Source of the DNA: Paragonimus skrjabini miyazakii
Lineage: Eukaryota > Platyhelminthes > Trematoda > Plagiorchiida > Troglotrematidae
NCBI GenBank assembly: GCA_014338405.1
Contig: JTDE01000129.1
Coordinates: 46,499-110,498, forward strand
Length of the DNA: 64,000 nt
Reading direction: 5' to 3'
The notes beneath the pieces are model-generated. The model ran no database searches and was not told where the DNA came from. It was given only the letters and a program-made list of their open reading frames with translations. Shown in pieces: positions 11,638 through 25,124 of this stretch. The position numbers were made by a program, and so were the translations under genes. Each line of letters opens with the position of its first letter. Position 1 is the stretch's first letter.

Positions 11638-14600
11638 TCTCAAAGTATCACAGTGACTTTCCCGTGTTGCAGTCATTGAACAGTAACTTAAGGGCACTGT
11701 TCATAAATGATGATAAATCTTATGAATGTTGTAAGCAGCGCGAGCACGAAAGTCCCGTAACGTCATATCTTATAAACCTTCGAAATGGAAGTGAGGAAAC
11801 GATACTCCGACTGAAGATCTAATTGAGTGTAATGAAAACTCTTATAATTCGCCCGTTTTGTTAGAGAATCAGAGAGGAAATTCTCCATTTTGTATTGATT
11901 CACAATGTTTGAACGAAGTCCTGCGGAATACATTTATTTTACCACCTTTGACAATGAACAATTTTAAAAATTAACACAATCGACTTATGCTCAGACTACA
12001 GGCAAGTAACAACCAGAGTGGAAGGCCAAAAGAAAAAAGCGTTCGCCATTGGGTGGGGTCAATAAAAATCCGCTAGTGTATCAGCAAGTATATCAGGCAC
12101 ACTTTTTACGTTCCTTCCACTGATGAAGAAATTACTGGAGGGGTGGATAACTTTAGGTGACTGCAGAGATACAACTGTGATTTACAGTCCCTCAGGGCGG
12201 CAGCACGACCCAATTTTGAGGCCGTGTTGCATAGAATTCCTTGGACAAGTTTGTACATAAATGCACGCAATTCACAACTGATACAAGCATTAGTAAAGCT
12301 GATGGATCATAGAGCTTTATAATGAGAAATGAGTCAACTGTCAGAGAAAATTATCAACTTTGCGAAAGACTCAGTGTCCTGTTCAGGCATTTCTTAAGTC
12401 CAACAGCATTGTACAATCGATTTGTAGATGGAGGTAATACAATCTTATCACGGTCGTATGTCATATTGTGACTGAACGAAAGCTTCGAATGTACGGATGG
12501 GACACAAGTGACCTTTAACAAAATTCAACAAAAACTTAAGATAGACTAGTTGACATTAAAGCTGTTGATGGCTGCTGAAATTTTTACGATACCCAAGATT
12601 GACATCGCCAGGAGTGGTGAGGTTGTTCATAAACACATACTGGGAATAATCCAGCGCATACATACATGGTCTTAGCTCCAACAGATCGGATATATTCAAT
12701 AATTGTGAAGAATTATCTGGAAATATTTGACAGCTGGATAAACGAGGGCCGTACTTATTGAGTCAACGTTTTTATATAGCCGCTGACCGAAAGTCACCGG
12801 GGTCGATTATGAATTGGTTGTCGCACTAGACAGTGTGGATTTTCTAAGTAAATATGAGTTGCGCAAATCAGATATTGATTGAGTTTTGACCTGCTTTGAA
12901 CTCTTTGGTGTTGACAAACATAAAGCATCTTGGATTACCAGTTCGCACGAACTACGACCGCAAGTGTGTTTACACTGATGTTTGATGCTCAGTGTCAAAC
13001 TGACACTTCACAACTGGGTTTGTCCTGGTGTGGACTCATCAGGAAGAGGAAATCTAAGTGGGGGTTGGTCCCTTTGCGCTAAGAAGCGAAGCTCGTATCC
13101 GCTCTGTCATCAGTTCTGCTTCTAACACGAAAAAATTGCCAGTTCAACTCATTACTCAGCATCTGTCTCCCTGATGAGTTACAACCAGGAAGAAACCGAC
13201 TGTGGGGCGTCCGTCAGTTTGAAGATAAGCGTCATAAAGCATTGCAAACGGATGGTGATTAATTGTAACGATCCACTGGGGTAGATAATTTTCGTTGTGT
13301 CTTCTATCGGCCACAAGAATGGTTTACTCAGTGGTAACATAAAATTTGTTCAACACCTGTAAATTTATACACAACAGTAGAGAGCAAACAAACACAACTG
13401 ATCACGTGTATGGTCAAGGCGAACTGCCCGCGGGGCCCATTTATGAAACGTCAGCCAGATGTGAGAAAACATGGTTGGTCGTAAGTAACTGGCCAGCCAG
13501 AGGGTGACAAAATGATGAACCAGCACATCAACCAACACTTCTGTTGTGAGCGATGAAGGTCTCTCTAGTCAAAGCAAAACCATTAATCCTGAGGTCGAGA
13601 AAAATGGGGCTTGACGTTAACAATTTCCTGAAACTACCTTGTGATTGAACCTTTCGATTTTAGAACAGGATCCGGGAACTTTGCTGAAATCAAAACGTCC
13701 AGATCAGATGCCTTCGAGAGTAATGTTTTAATTACTGTTGGCAATAAAAGCTCGAAATAGGTGACTCATCGTGGCGTTAAGGTAACTCTGTTCATACTGG
13801 AAAGATCTATATATGAAACACTTTGAGGCGATGATCGGAACGCCTGAACCATTCGAGTTCCAAAAAATCCGAAAAAACTTGAGCTATGTTTGGTAGGATG
13901 CCAATAGATGGATCCTGCCGGTTACCTTCAAGCAAACGATCTTTTGAGGCAAGGAGCCTATCAGCTGGAGACTAAAAACGATACACTGTAATGCGTTCAC
14001 ACGATCAAGAAGAGAAGACTGTATGGTAGAATATTTAACACATCGCCAAGATCTATAATCAATAGCCTTAACTGGACCTTATCCTATCACACAAACGATA
14101 ATCTACACATGACTGATTTGCCATAGTTTATTTCCCGTTTGAAAGACCACCACCATGAAGGAATTGTAGGTGTAGAAAATCACGGTTTACCCGATGCAGT
14201 TCTCAAAACTTATGATTACCGATTCGAAAGGACAAATTTTCAGATGTGCTTCGATAGACTGGAGAATAATCTATTCCGAACACCCTTATCATCTACAAAC
14301 AAGTCAAACGAACGAAAAAGAATGATTACTTACCAAAAGAGGCGATAAAAACTCGGTACTCACACTAGTGTTATTGACTGGCTGTTCACCTGTCCAGACA
14401 TATGCAGTTAAACTGCCGTTTCAACTGATGCAAACCCTATGACTGCCAATGAACACTGGCGTTGGAATTCGGTCGAACTCGAAATTAACCACAAAGGAAG
14501 TCACAGAGAAAATTAACAGCAAATGGAAATTTGTAAACATTTCTGGCACAAGCCGTTTAATGCAAACCTAATAGAGCAGACACTTCCCAATGGATTAACT

Positions 14601-16339
14601 GTTGAAAATTCTGAAGCAGAGTGGGGAGAAATCTGTGATGGCAACGGTGAATGAAAGGACCATAATTTGCAAACGAACGCCACATGGTTGTGTGTCGTGC
14701 ACAACGACAAGCAGAAATGAGTTGCATGATATTCATCTGGGAAGACTGTACCACTCATAGTAGTTAATGATTGAAGAGAATTTTTCGGGATACCAGACAA
14801 CATTAGAAAGTTTAAAAAGAGTTCTGCAATATGAAGACGATGAAACATAGACATTTTATCGGTGACGGATGTACTGGACTGCCTAATAAACCCGTGGATA
14901 GTAAGTTGACTGAATGCGGATACTGTAAATTACCTATGTGATTTACACGTGATGTGGTTTACATAAGTTGTCTTAGTGCTTAGAGAAGTCATAGAAGGAT
15001 GTGTTGAGTAGGAGAGAATATGTAATCGGTCGCTGATCATTTGTTAACGGTGACTAAGTTGTGTACAACCTATGTCGATTTCTCAATAAACTATTCCTTG
15101 GTGTCAGTAGCGTTCGGGTTTAGTTAGCACATCGCACCATGTGCGTGAAAACTGTTCACGTAATACGAGGATGACAAAAACTATGTAGCTTAGTATGATA
15201 AACCAGTTTTTCTGGTTAAGTATTCGACATACTGGTCCATTCACAACAGGAATATCTTAGTTGAATGTCCGTTAGAAATTGTCCTCACTCATAATCTCTT
15301 TATCAGAGGAAACGAGAGTGCTGTATATGTTCAACTTAGAGGACGAGCTGTGGAAAACAATCAACCTACAATATGAAAAACACAAATTTGGAGGGTTCCA
15401 AATGTATAAATGGCACAGATAAATAGGCAACGAATATTCTGATGTACCTGACTTGAAGTTGGAATGTATCGATATGATGTTTCGAGATACGGTTTTTATC
15501 CAGCGATTCAATAATTCGCATGTAGATTACTAACTTTGTGTTGAACTGTAAAGCTGTAGATTATTTTTAAAATTTGTGCATTACAGTTTATGTTGTATCA
15601 ACGTGCAAGTATAACTGGAAACAGATTATCGCTAATACGGGTGGAGTTTTTAATTTTTATAAACGTGGATTTTGGCAGACAGAAGTCCGTAAAACGTGTA
15701 GTTCATTGTCATACATTTGTGAATCTACAGCATTAATAGTGTGTAAACCATGGTTTCCAGCTCAACGTCAAAATTACTCGGGTCGCAAAGAACGACCGAT
15801 ATAACAAGCAAAAGGAACTTTAGTTTGTGTGCAGCAAAGCGCATACATTTCCCATGGAATTCTGCAGTACTTATCTTTTATATCGATTACACAATTTGCC
15901 TGTTATGGTTGACACCCTACGGCATCTACGTTTTCAACATACTGCCGTCAATATTAATCGTTTATATGTGTTCTTTTGGTTTCCTTTCTAGTCAGGTGCA
16001 TACAAAGAGCTTTTTCACAGCACAAAAATGCAGTCACATCAACCACACATAGCAGATCTTCACAAGCCGGCATTGTCTACCCGATGGGAACTCATTTTGT
16101 CCTGCAACCAGATGCTGTCGATAATGTCGACACAACACTCGATTTCTGATATGAAATGGAAACATGCTAGATTTCTGATAGGTCTGTTCTTTGTAAGGGT
16201 TTCTAGCCAAGGTAAACAGAAGAGCCATCTATTCATGCCGTTCGGTTTGACCACAAGCAACAAGCCGAGTTTTCAGTAAATGCCATTGGAACATCAAAAC
16301 GGCTAAAAGTAAGTGCTGTGAGATACTTCGCTTTGTTTT
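11638..16339. other. Unassigned stretch, possibly decayed LTR element
   Basis: No gene is recognisable. The longest frame is 113 codons on the minus strand (14513-14854), with no domain seen. A phrase readable as LLRQGAYQLETKND near 13940-13980 resembles the GAY-x-L-x segment that closes many Gypsy/BEL integrases, which would fit a decayed pol gene downstream of the protease-like fragment, but this is weak. Confidence 0.3.
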
Positions 16340-16590
16340 TGGGTCCTCTAAACTTATAGAGTCTGCCAGACTACTTGTCAGTAGTACGGTTTCAGTGTCC
16401 ATCGATAGTGTTGGTGGATTCCATGGCAATGAATTGGGCAGGTAGCTGATTCCAAATGTGGAAATTCTTAGCTTCTGGCCTAGCTTCGTGAACCAGTTGG
16501 TATAGCACTGGCTGCGTTTGGATATGTTATGTCTGTCACTGGTTCGAATGTAGGTGAATTTCAATTTCGTTTATTCCTGTCGGTCACATT
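16340..16590 (+). repeat. tRNA-like element arm (family A), single plus arm
   Basis: This is a diverged copy of the arm at 48446-48649. It has 'gttggtggattcca' near 16408, 'tccaaatgtg' near 16451, then a tRNA-like unit with a degraded A box (GTGAACCAGTTGGTATAGC, from about 16487) and a near-consensus B box (GGTTCGAATGT, about 16540). A minus-strand partner arm at the expected distance upstream (about 16.1 kb) is not recognisable, so this is either a single arm or a copy whose partner has decayed. The minus-strand 111-codon frame 16229-16564 is a by-product. Confidence 0.7.
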
Positions 16591-19500
16591 CGTGGGGCCA
16601 GTGGTTATATAAAGAAAGGGCATGGCAACATGAAAGAAAATTAAACGCGTCGCTCACTGACACAATTAGGGTTAATTCCATGGAAATAATACTGACCGCA
16701 CCAGCATTGTTTAAGCGCATATAAGTGGTCGATATTGCTTGATCAGCATATTTTCCTTGAATTCCAACAGCTTTGGGTTACGAGTGTGTAACGAACGAGT
16801 GAACGATGTTATAGGGTCAGCCATATGACCCGCACCCAACACATGTTTAACGATCGAACATGCCGCGTTCCGGTCTGACGGCGTTCCGGTCTGGCCGCTG
16901 TGTTGCTAATATATGTTGCATCATCGCGTTCAGCAGGAACACGAAAGAAAATATTGCCAGTGGGGAGCAACAGTCACAAGTAAACAGCTGAGAAGGTACG
17001 ATTCAAGGCCAACTATAACTTTTGGCCAAGCCGGTTGTGATCTGTTCACTTCTGAAAGTTCCAACCAACCAACTTTTTACTTTTGTGACACAGTCACAGT
17101 CAGAAGTTTGGTCATCCGTTGCTTACGCGTATGCATATTCGGTGTTGACATTCAGTAGATTTTGGTGGAAAGATCAGTGTTGTCATGCACAGAGATATTC
17201 GTTTCTAACGAGTCAAAGAAAGTGTCTTGGTTCAACTGACTAATCATAGTAGAACGATAACTCGAAGCTATAATTTTTTAAGTGTCATTTTTGTTTTAGT
17301 AAGTTATGGCCTGTTTAATGTTCTTTAATGATGTTATCATTGGATGTTTTGTGCCTCTGAAAACATCCATTCGTTTCAACGTCAAACACATATGATAACT
17401 CTTCTTAGAAGCGCCACTACCTACGTTCCCAGTAAAAACCCGAAAACAAAAGGTATGATTTTTAGTTGCCTTATAAATGACCCAAAGTTTGGTACTGCAC
17501 CTACAGGGTTCGTTAGAGAGGTAGTGTTTTAAATGAGAATAACTTATCGAAGAGGTCATCATATTTCAACAACCTGTGTTAGTTGGCACTGATTTTAACC
17601 CGAACACAACTGCTGTAGCTGGCATTTCTGAACGTGCTTTCAGCTGTCAATTGGGACGGAATATTTTTGCATATTAGTAAAATAAGTGTTCACAGTCTAA
17701 AGGTATCACGTGAAACGGACAAGCATAAGATGCACTAACGTGAACTCAGAATAAAAACGGAATCAATGATGAGCTGAAATTACCCCAAGAGTTAACGACT
17801 CCTAAGAAATGTGAACAGTTGAACTTGGTTGTACATTGAACGATAAGCTCTCTTCGGTAGTGTCTAACGATCGATGCGATCGACCCTCGGTTAACTGCTG
17901 CGTAGCTGTTGTCAGACCAATTCCTAGATAGAAAAATTCATTTTGATGGAGATTTCTTTTAAGCTATCATTTTGGTTGTCTTTTTATGTCTACGGTTAAG
18001 AGGGCCGTGTTAACACGGTTCGCGAATTTCTTATGCCCCACCTAAATCCCTGCATAGGAGCGACATACCCACAGTTATTCTACCAAACCAAACTCGACCA
18101 GTTGGCAAGAAGTTTGACTTCGACTGCTTTGAGTCCCAACTTCAGAAAAAGCTATCTGAAGGCGCAACATTAAACGGGCAGGTTGATTTGTATGCGAAGT
18201 TCACTCTGTAATCAAATATGCTGATCGTCGAAGGCCCTACCAGAGTGTATCATGAGACCGTTATCATAAACAGATGAAGTAAAGTCCAGGTTTGAGATAT
18301 ACATATATGACATCCTGCATAAGCTTCGCAAGTCTCGGTAGAGTGGGGTTCCGAAAGACCTTTAATTATTGACAGTAATGAGCTGTTCATTTCTGTCTTT
18401 GTGAATGTGCTTTTTAAATGTTTGACCAACGTGGTTTGGCTCCTCTTCTACAATCTAATCGACCCATCGGTTGCTGAACTTTTTATTTCTCTATACTACA
18501 ACTTTTAAATAAACCGTCTAACGTTAATTCAAAACCGTGGAAAACTTGATCCGGTTTGCAGAAACGCTTTCAACTTTCTCAGGTAAATCGCCCGAAAATT
18601 TCTCGCGTGATTTTTATCTATTTGTCTCTTTCCATTTTTAACAGCCGTTTGAATCCCATATAGATATGTAAACACAGATGTTTTCAGCTAGTGTGAAAAT
18701 AATTTACTTTACAAACGAACTCTTACAATACATTTGAAAATTATAACAATCAACAAAATGAGATTGAGAACGAAATTCTTGGTGCTAAAACTTAGTAATC
18801 GTAAAGATAAGCATTGGTAGACACTTTGATATTGGTGTAATTAGACCGGACCTTCTGTGGCTCGTTGCAATTCATGGTAATCGCTGAATAAGACCTGCAT
18901 GAGGGATTGTTTTGGAACCGATGAGAAAATATTGGATTTATATTAAACCTAAAACAAATGACGTATCATTATTGATGAACAATCAATCAATGCGTTAGGT
19001 TGACTATCCCACAAACACCGACTTTTTATACAGTAGTGTGCAGATGAGGTCTCTCCGAACAAAGACCACAATTTTCGAAAACATTCAAACAATGCGTACG
19101 GTTTACATTAAGCTCAAGACAAGATTAAGTTTTCTATCCATGAAGGCTCCTACCAGAGGCCTTTCTATAGGTTCCTACGGGTTCGACATCAGTTGTTAAT
19201 TAGGGAGGAAATTGCAAAGATCCTTTCCATTGGTGTTTTCGTTGGTGCTTCCCCTACAACGCGTTTGAAACTGTCAACAAACCGCTGCTCTTGACAGTTT
19301 CATTAGGAATGTTATGTTAGCGCACAAACGCGCTGAAACTTACCTGTGCTAAGGAACTCAGTGAATTGAATCTAAGTAAGTGCAGTCTAGCTGTAACAAA
19401 CAATGGCTTATGGAACAACAGATGGACTAACAATGTACTACATGGTTTTAGTAACTAACTCAACCGCGGTTTTCACATTAAAAGTTTCGGGCCGTTTCCG

Positions 19501-22500
19501 AATGCGCTCTTAAAAACGGGCTACAATTGCCCGTTTAATTGCCCTGAAAAATTACCTTCACAGCTAACCAAAGAGTGTAGCGTTAGGGTCACGGTTGCAA
19601 CTCCGTTCGGATCAGCACTTTTAATGCACGTGCACATCTTGATTATCAGTTGACCATATCTACCAGCTGAACACTTATGTTACGATAACTCACGTTGCAG
19701 CTTACGGCAGCTTTTCTGTGGATAATCTCAAGGTGTTTTTAGTGAAACTGCAAACGTGTACATTTCTCAAATACTTCGAGAATGATTAACCGAGATGTGA
19801 CTCAATTTTGGTAAAGGAGTCAATTTGTCCGAAGAAATTTACAGGTTCATCAATTAGTTTTGAGTTAGTCAGCCACTGCGATGGTCTTGAATAAACCTTC
19901 GTAGAACGCGTCGATATCCATCGAATGGTGGGTCACCGTTGTCCATTTCTTGATGAATGTCCACCCCAACCAAGACAGCCACAATCGCAGCACCTTTTGG
20001 TACGTGGACATTCGAATTGACCAATATGGGTAAAATCTTCGCCTGTTTAAGGGACTTTGTCCATTGATACTTGATTTCGAAATCCTTACGAAAACAATGG
20101 GGTTATAAGATCTCATTCAAAAACACAGAGAAATTCTTCCTCAAATTAAGTCATCTTGGAGAGTAAGCATTCGGCGTTACCAAAACCGTATTTTTAGCAG
20201 ACAGAATAGTTGATAAAATTATTACCCAAGTTTTGTTATAAATTGATTTGTATAATCGTCGGACTTAATAAGAAAGCATGTCAAGTAATGGATAACGAAA
20301 TAATCATGTGCATTGGGGCTTGCATGTAAAGACTCGAAACATTACCTTGTTGAAAAAGTCGGTATGTAGTCAGAAGGGTAGGAATGAAGAAGATTTTCAA
20401 AGTCGGACAAAAGTTTGGATGCAAACAACGTACACGGTTTAACCCGCTGAACGACAGTACAAACAATAGGACCGTAACCAGGAATGTTGCTGCAGGCAAA
20501 CAGGCGCTTCCTTAATTGAAAAAATAAATCTGAAGTCTTTGGTTGGATAAAAAATAGCTGTAGAACACTATACCTAAAGGGGGAGTACACTTTCGTTCAC
20601 AGAACGGGGTTGCAGTTATATCGGACAGAAAAAGACTTAAGGTGTAAACCATTCTCGTGAAAATGTGGTTTACGTGAAGAAGTCACAAAATGTAGTTCAT
20701 CGCTTAACAGTTGATTTCAACTTTTATTTCAGAACATACTTCAAAAAGTTGCTGGTAGATTGTACCCTTTACAGAGGAGATAAGACATCAATACACTTGA
20801 ATTTAATGGGCGATAAAGAGCGTGTGCCAGAGGAATTTGGCTGTTGGGTAAAATCGCACAGAAAACGAGAAGGGAGGGTATTTTCGAGTGTTAGATGCCG
20901 AAGATGATACCATCTATGTACCTAAGCAAAAGAGAATTTTTGCGAGCCGGCATTTGACTCCGAAAAAGAAAGGAAAAGATGAAGACGAAATTGCACATCA
21001 TAAAACACCTGAATTTGTAACCGGTTGAGAAGATCGGTTAACATTATCCAGTTCAGTGTGGCAACAACAGTTGAATACCACACATTGTGAGAAGGCAGGA
21101 CAAATTTTTCCATATGATTACATGTGAATACGATGATATAAATGAAGAAACAGAAACAGACCTTCTTACAGCTGTTACCCAGAGATGACTAAAGTAAATA
21201 GACGAGACAGGACGATACGTCAGCAGCGGACGGGCACCAACGACACGCAAACCGATGTGGCTCATTGTGATGATCCTGAAGCAGAAGTCGTTCAAAGAGA
21301 AGCTTTCCAAAATCTTTTAACGCCACTGAATTGCATGCCATCGATCGAAATTTAAGGGTTTTTCTTTACTACTCGTAAGTTGTTGGTAGCTCTTCAGCCG
21401 TCAGCAATTCCTTCTGTGATGCAATCTCTGAATATATTATCAAGCCAACTTTCAAGACAATGTTTGAGCGCACCCGAAGACCATATGCTAACCCTCATGT
21501 TTTGCCAGCATCAAGCAGCCTCATTTCTTCATATACAGCTATGCTTCTGTTTAGGAATCGTTGCTACTGTAACAATTCATTTTAGCGAAAAATCAACCAA
21601 AATTTAGTGCGCCTTCAAAATTACGGTTAACTCTTCAATTTTGCAAGAAGATATTCGTATGAGGCATTCGACACAATTTGGTTACTTTCTAAATTTCCAG
21701 TTTCTGTGGCAGCTAATATTACTAATCACCGTCTGAGTGTACGAAACAGTAAGATGGCAGTTATGTTTTGACTGCTGAAGACGGCGATTCCATTGCTGCA
21801 TAGTCCCATACTTTATGTGCGTAGTTGTTTCTTCTAACGCAGTTTCTTAGGTTGGCGGATTAAAATTTATTAGCATGTATAAAGTGTGTCTCCATGAGGC
21901 AACACAGGTCAGGATCGAAGTTAGAATTGATGGTCAGTTGATCACGAGTGGAATTAGGACGCAAAACCGAACCAAATTTTGTAGCAGAAAGCATTTCCGC
22001 CAGTCTAAAAACTTTCAGGAACACATAGCTGTCACTTTTCTTTCCGTTCCGAACAGTGAGTTGAAAACCAATGACCAGTTTCACTATATACAACATTAAA
22101 AAGTTTAGCAACTATGTGGTCTGTATTACTAATTGATGCAGACGTTATCAGTCAAAGATATCAGCTGTTCCTCCAGTATTCATTAACATTTTGGGTTGGC
22201 AACGTAGCTGTCTATTATGCAGTTGATTATGCGAATTGGACCTTCACAAACAGCCGTCATTAGCAATAGTCCCGTTAAATCTGCTAGTTACCTTTACTAA
22301 GAAAAAACGACAGATGCAATACTGAAACCTGTTGAGGTAAGAATAACGAAACAACCAAAGTGATGTTAGCCTTATCGATGCTATTTCCAGTCTACCAACT
22401 TGCGCACCTTGTGAAACTCTTTGCTGATTGATAAAGATGCATTGAAACATTTCCAAATTTAAACCATAGTTTGGTGCAGAAATTCAGTCGACTTTGAGTT

Positions 22501-22639
22501 CTGTGATATTCATCTGAATTATGTGGGCATTCTATTGACTTTTACGAAATTTACAAATCAGTTTTGGAATATTGTAATTGCGTGTAATAGATTTAGGGAA
22601 AGGGAGCAAGATTTGTGCATTTGTTCCACAACCATGTAC
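16591..22639. other. Unassigned stretch, no gene recognised
   Basis: The open frames (at most 88 codons) have no identifiable domain. A 16-base unit beginning GCGTTCCGGTCTG is doubled at about 16865-16896. An in-frame charged segment around 20926-21020, interrupted by stops, reads as basic and acidic clusters but cannot be assigned. Confidence 0.45.
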
Positions 22640-23320
22640 TTTATCTACACTAGACAAAACTAACACGCATAGGCTCTCAAGTTTAATCACAACATTTCAT
22701 GCCACTAAATTACGTGTCCACTTTATTTCCAATCCGGTTTTGTGCCCACGCCAAAAAGATGAAATGCCTATTTATGTAGCCTCGTTATGCGTATAGTCAT
22801 TCACTTGTTTCTGTGGAACCAGTTATATTCACCGCGTGACCAGGCGGTCATCTGAAGAGGTCCGTGAACATGAAGCACTTTGGCTCAATAGTGGAATAAG
22901 GAGATCCGTCAACAGCGTCATACTGTCATGCTCAGTGGATTTAAATGACTCCGTCAATATGATGGACGCAATTCGTTCAATTTTCTGAGTTAAGGGCACC
23001 CAGTTGAAGTCAGTGAGAGTTAGGAATCTGTTCACATCTGAAACTACTGAAATTCGCCTGTACTACACTCCCCTGCGATCCCAGAATCGGTGGTCAATTC
23101 ACAACCTTGTAAACTTATCCAGACCCATTGTTAAAAAGGGTGCTTGTTTACTGCTTGAAATTGATTTGACTGACTTCATTAACCATGCGTTCTCTGTTTA
23201 ACCCGTGCATGATTTCCCTGTAAAATTGTGATATAAATTTTGATGTACTTAGCCTGATAACAAATAATTGAAAACAGGCTTGTTCACCACACAGTGCCTT
23301 ATAATGCCAATGTATCAACT
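22640..23320 (+). pseudogene. Penelope-like element fragment 1: linker, GIY-YIG endonuclease, 3' end
   Basis: In one frame, broken by a TAG near 22794, one reads a linker ending SLCV, then SFTCFCGTSYIHRVTRR (from about 22799), EVREHEALWLNSG and SVDLNDSVN. This order is the C-terminal GIY-YIG endonuclease region of Penelope-like elements: a (Y/F)-x-C-x-C-G-x-x-Y-(V/I)-G-R-T core, then an REH...W block, then a (V/D)-x-x-(N/G)-H-x-V block. The G of GRT is H here. Codons are also lost near 22988 (TGA). The copy ends in a 3' motif shared with fragments 2 and 3 (23254-23285). The RT domain upstream was not found, so it is 5'-truncated and dead. Confidence 0.75.
23254..23285 (+). ncRNA. Degenerate hammerhead-like motif at PLE 3' end (fragment 1)
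   Basis: CTGATAA, a 9-base spacer, then GAA and a self-complementary AACAGG/CTTGTT followed by C. It aligns with 24616-24648, where the core is CTGATGA. G8 of the core is replaced by A, and stem II is not formed, so it should be inactive. Confidence 0.4.
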
Positions 23321-23409
23321 GAATTATAGGTTAGTCGTGCATAAGGTGAGGATCGTCAGCTCACTAACAGGCAGGGTAGCAGAGTTGTTAATTTAAAATA
23401 AGTACAACT

Positions 23410-23800
23410 GTGAAAACTCTGGATTTCTGATAGACTTCATTTAACGACAGAAACAGCGGCAAGTGCTCTAGAAGCTGAGTTCTGAAGACACGCTGGCGGT
23501 TTGGGGATTTCACACGGGCTCAGTCATTTATCTGTTCAACTGTCTCATATGGGATCCACAACCTTTTCCCAGGGATCGGTGATTCGATTTCATTTGATGG
23601 CCAGCTTCCTCATAATCAAGTTCCATCTAAACTAACAAATCTGTCGTGCTATTCCTTAGCGGTGTAATTTCAGTACGGACTACTGGCGTTGGTGGATTCC
23701 TTTGAGAACTGTTTGAGGAATGCTGCCAAGTCATCAGTTGATTACTAATAGATGATTCGATACAAACCAGTTCATTCTGCGCTTCTTTTAGAACGCAAAG
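23410..23800. repeat. Inverted tRNA-like element (family A), diverged
   Basis: The minus arm is about 23410-23560: 'cgacagaaacag', 'cggcaag', 'agctgag', 'ggatttcaca', 'ctcatatgggatccac', matching 48190-48318 in order. It is followed after about 135 bp by a plus arm at about 23630-23790: 'aatctgtcgtgctatt', 'gttggtggattcc', then a faint 'ccagttcattctgcgctt' in the A-box position. The distance between the two A-box positions is about 290 bp, close to the roughly 307 bp at the loci at 48 and 62 kb. It sits between two PLE fragments. Confidence 0.6.
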
Positions 23801-24109
23801 AGTGATTAACATACTAGTTTAATGAATGAGGACCGAACAGCCTCATAGCTTTCAAAGTCCAACTTTATCCTTTATGTGCATAATCTGATTATTTGCTTAT
23901 AATACATAATTTCAGCGAGCAAACGTTCAGAATGACGAGGTAGGTTCAAGTAAACAAGTGCTTAGGAGTGCACGAAACCAATTGTTAGAAAAAGTGAAAT
24001 ATTTTTAGATGAATTAACTATTCACTGCTGATGTACAATTAACCTACGCAACCGGAGTAGTAGAATATGTAACATTCAGAAACTGTCGTAAGCAGCCTGG
24101 CAACCACAC

Positions 24110-24680
24110 TAAACTGAACTTTGGCGTCCTCATAGACTTCTCATTGAACTCCCCCAAAATTACTCATTTGTTTGCTCGTATCGAGCATCATACATCGATC
24201 GTACTACAAGGCGATTGTCTGGTAGGGTGCGTGAACATCATCCTGTCTGGTTGAACAGTGGTGCGATTAAAACGGTTTAAGGCTCGAGTTTTGCTAATCT
24301 GATCGATTTAAATCATTTTGTCAGTAAGAAAGATGTATTTCAGATTGTCTACCGAATGGTAAGAGATCGATCAAAAATGGTGAGATCCCGAGTGTTGACC
24401 ATTGATGAGGCCATCAGTATCCTGTTACACAACCCTGACCTATGCGCCCAAAAGAAGTTCGTGCGGTTACTTCATCTCGCTCGGCCCACAATGAGCTGAC
24501 GATTTGGAACAGCGATTGCGTAAGTGATAACAAATAAACAGTACATAACCTCTCTCGACCGTTTTTCCGACCCACCGTAGTTAATGGTTTTCGTATTTAT
24601 TGTATTGTAAGTAGCCTGATGATGAAGCACAGAAAACAAGTCTTGTTCACTATGTCGTTTTCATTACTTTTGACCAAAAT
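24110..24680 (+). pseudogene. Penelope-like element fragment 2: GIY-YIG endonuclease and 3' end
   Basis: Reads YSFVCSYRASYIDRTTRR, then REHHPVWLNSGAIKT, SSFANLIDLNHFV, a VYRM block, an alanine/isoleucine-rich helix (TIDEAIS) and LCAQKKFVRLLHL. This is the full C-terminal order of a PLE GIY-YIG domain. The second cysteine/glycine of the C-x-C-G core is changed to Y-R, and GRT reads DRT. A TAA near 24280 breaks the frame. About 135 bp after the ORF relic comes the shared 3' motif (24616-24648). The RT domain is missing. It is the best preserved of the three PLE copies at the protein level and lies about 0.8 kb downstream of fragment 1, so they are separate insertions. Confidence 0.8.
24612..24653 (+). 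ncRNA. Hammerhead-like motif at PLE 3' end (fragment 2)
   Basis: Core CTGATGA (24616-24622), a 9-base stem II region with only two possible pairs (TG/CA), GAA (24632-24634), stem III AACAAG/CTTGTT around one T, then C24648 in the cleavage position. A stem I of about four pairs (GTAG with CTAT) is possible with a mismatch next to the core. Penelope-like elements are known to carry minimal hammerheads in their terminal repeats. Whether this one folds is inference. Confidence 0.45.
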
Positions 24681-25124
24681 AGGTCGGATCGATGATTCAA
24701 ATTCTTAACTACTGATAAGACATGAAGTAGTCAAACGTTAATATACCTCACATACACCAACAGTGAGCATTGGCTGAACCTACGTTCTGTAATATCTGTA
24801 TCAATTGATTGGACCTGCGTGAATTTCGTTTTCACCTAATCTAAACGACGTAGATGTTTCGTGAGCATAATTCTGGTCATAAATTAAAGGGTCTTAAAAT
24901 AAGCATCATGAAGTCATCAGCTTGGTGAGTGATTTGACATTTTGTGTTCCGAACAAATTGGAATTTTGCCCATAGATTTCGGAGAACAGAGAGAGCTTCA
25001 AAGACGATTAACTTGTTAGAATGATCGAACCAAATGGCTCGCCTAAGAGTATTAGCCTCGTCTTTCACTGAACCGGTGATTAATCTGTTCCCCAGTGAAT
25101 AATACAAATAATATTGCAACTTTA

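Noticed and set aside
13168..13230. CTGATGAG...GAAACCG near 13170 as a further hammerhead
   Set aside because: Stem II and stem I cannot be formed, so the core matches are coincidental.
14513..14854. 113-codon minus frame as a gene
   Set aside because: No motif is recognisable, and the opposite strand also reads as broken coding-like text. Insufficient to assign.
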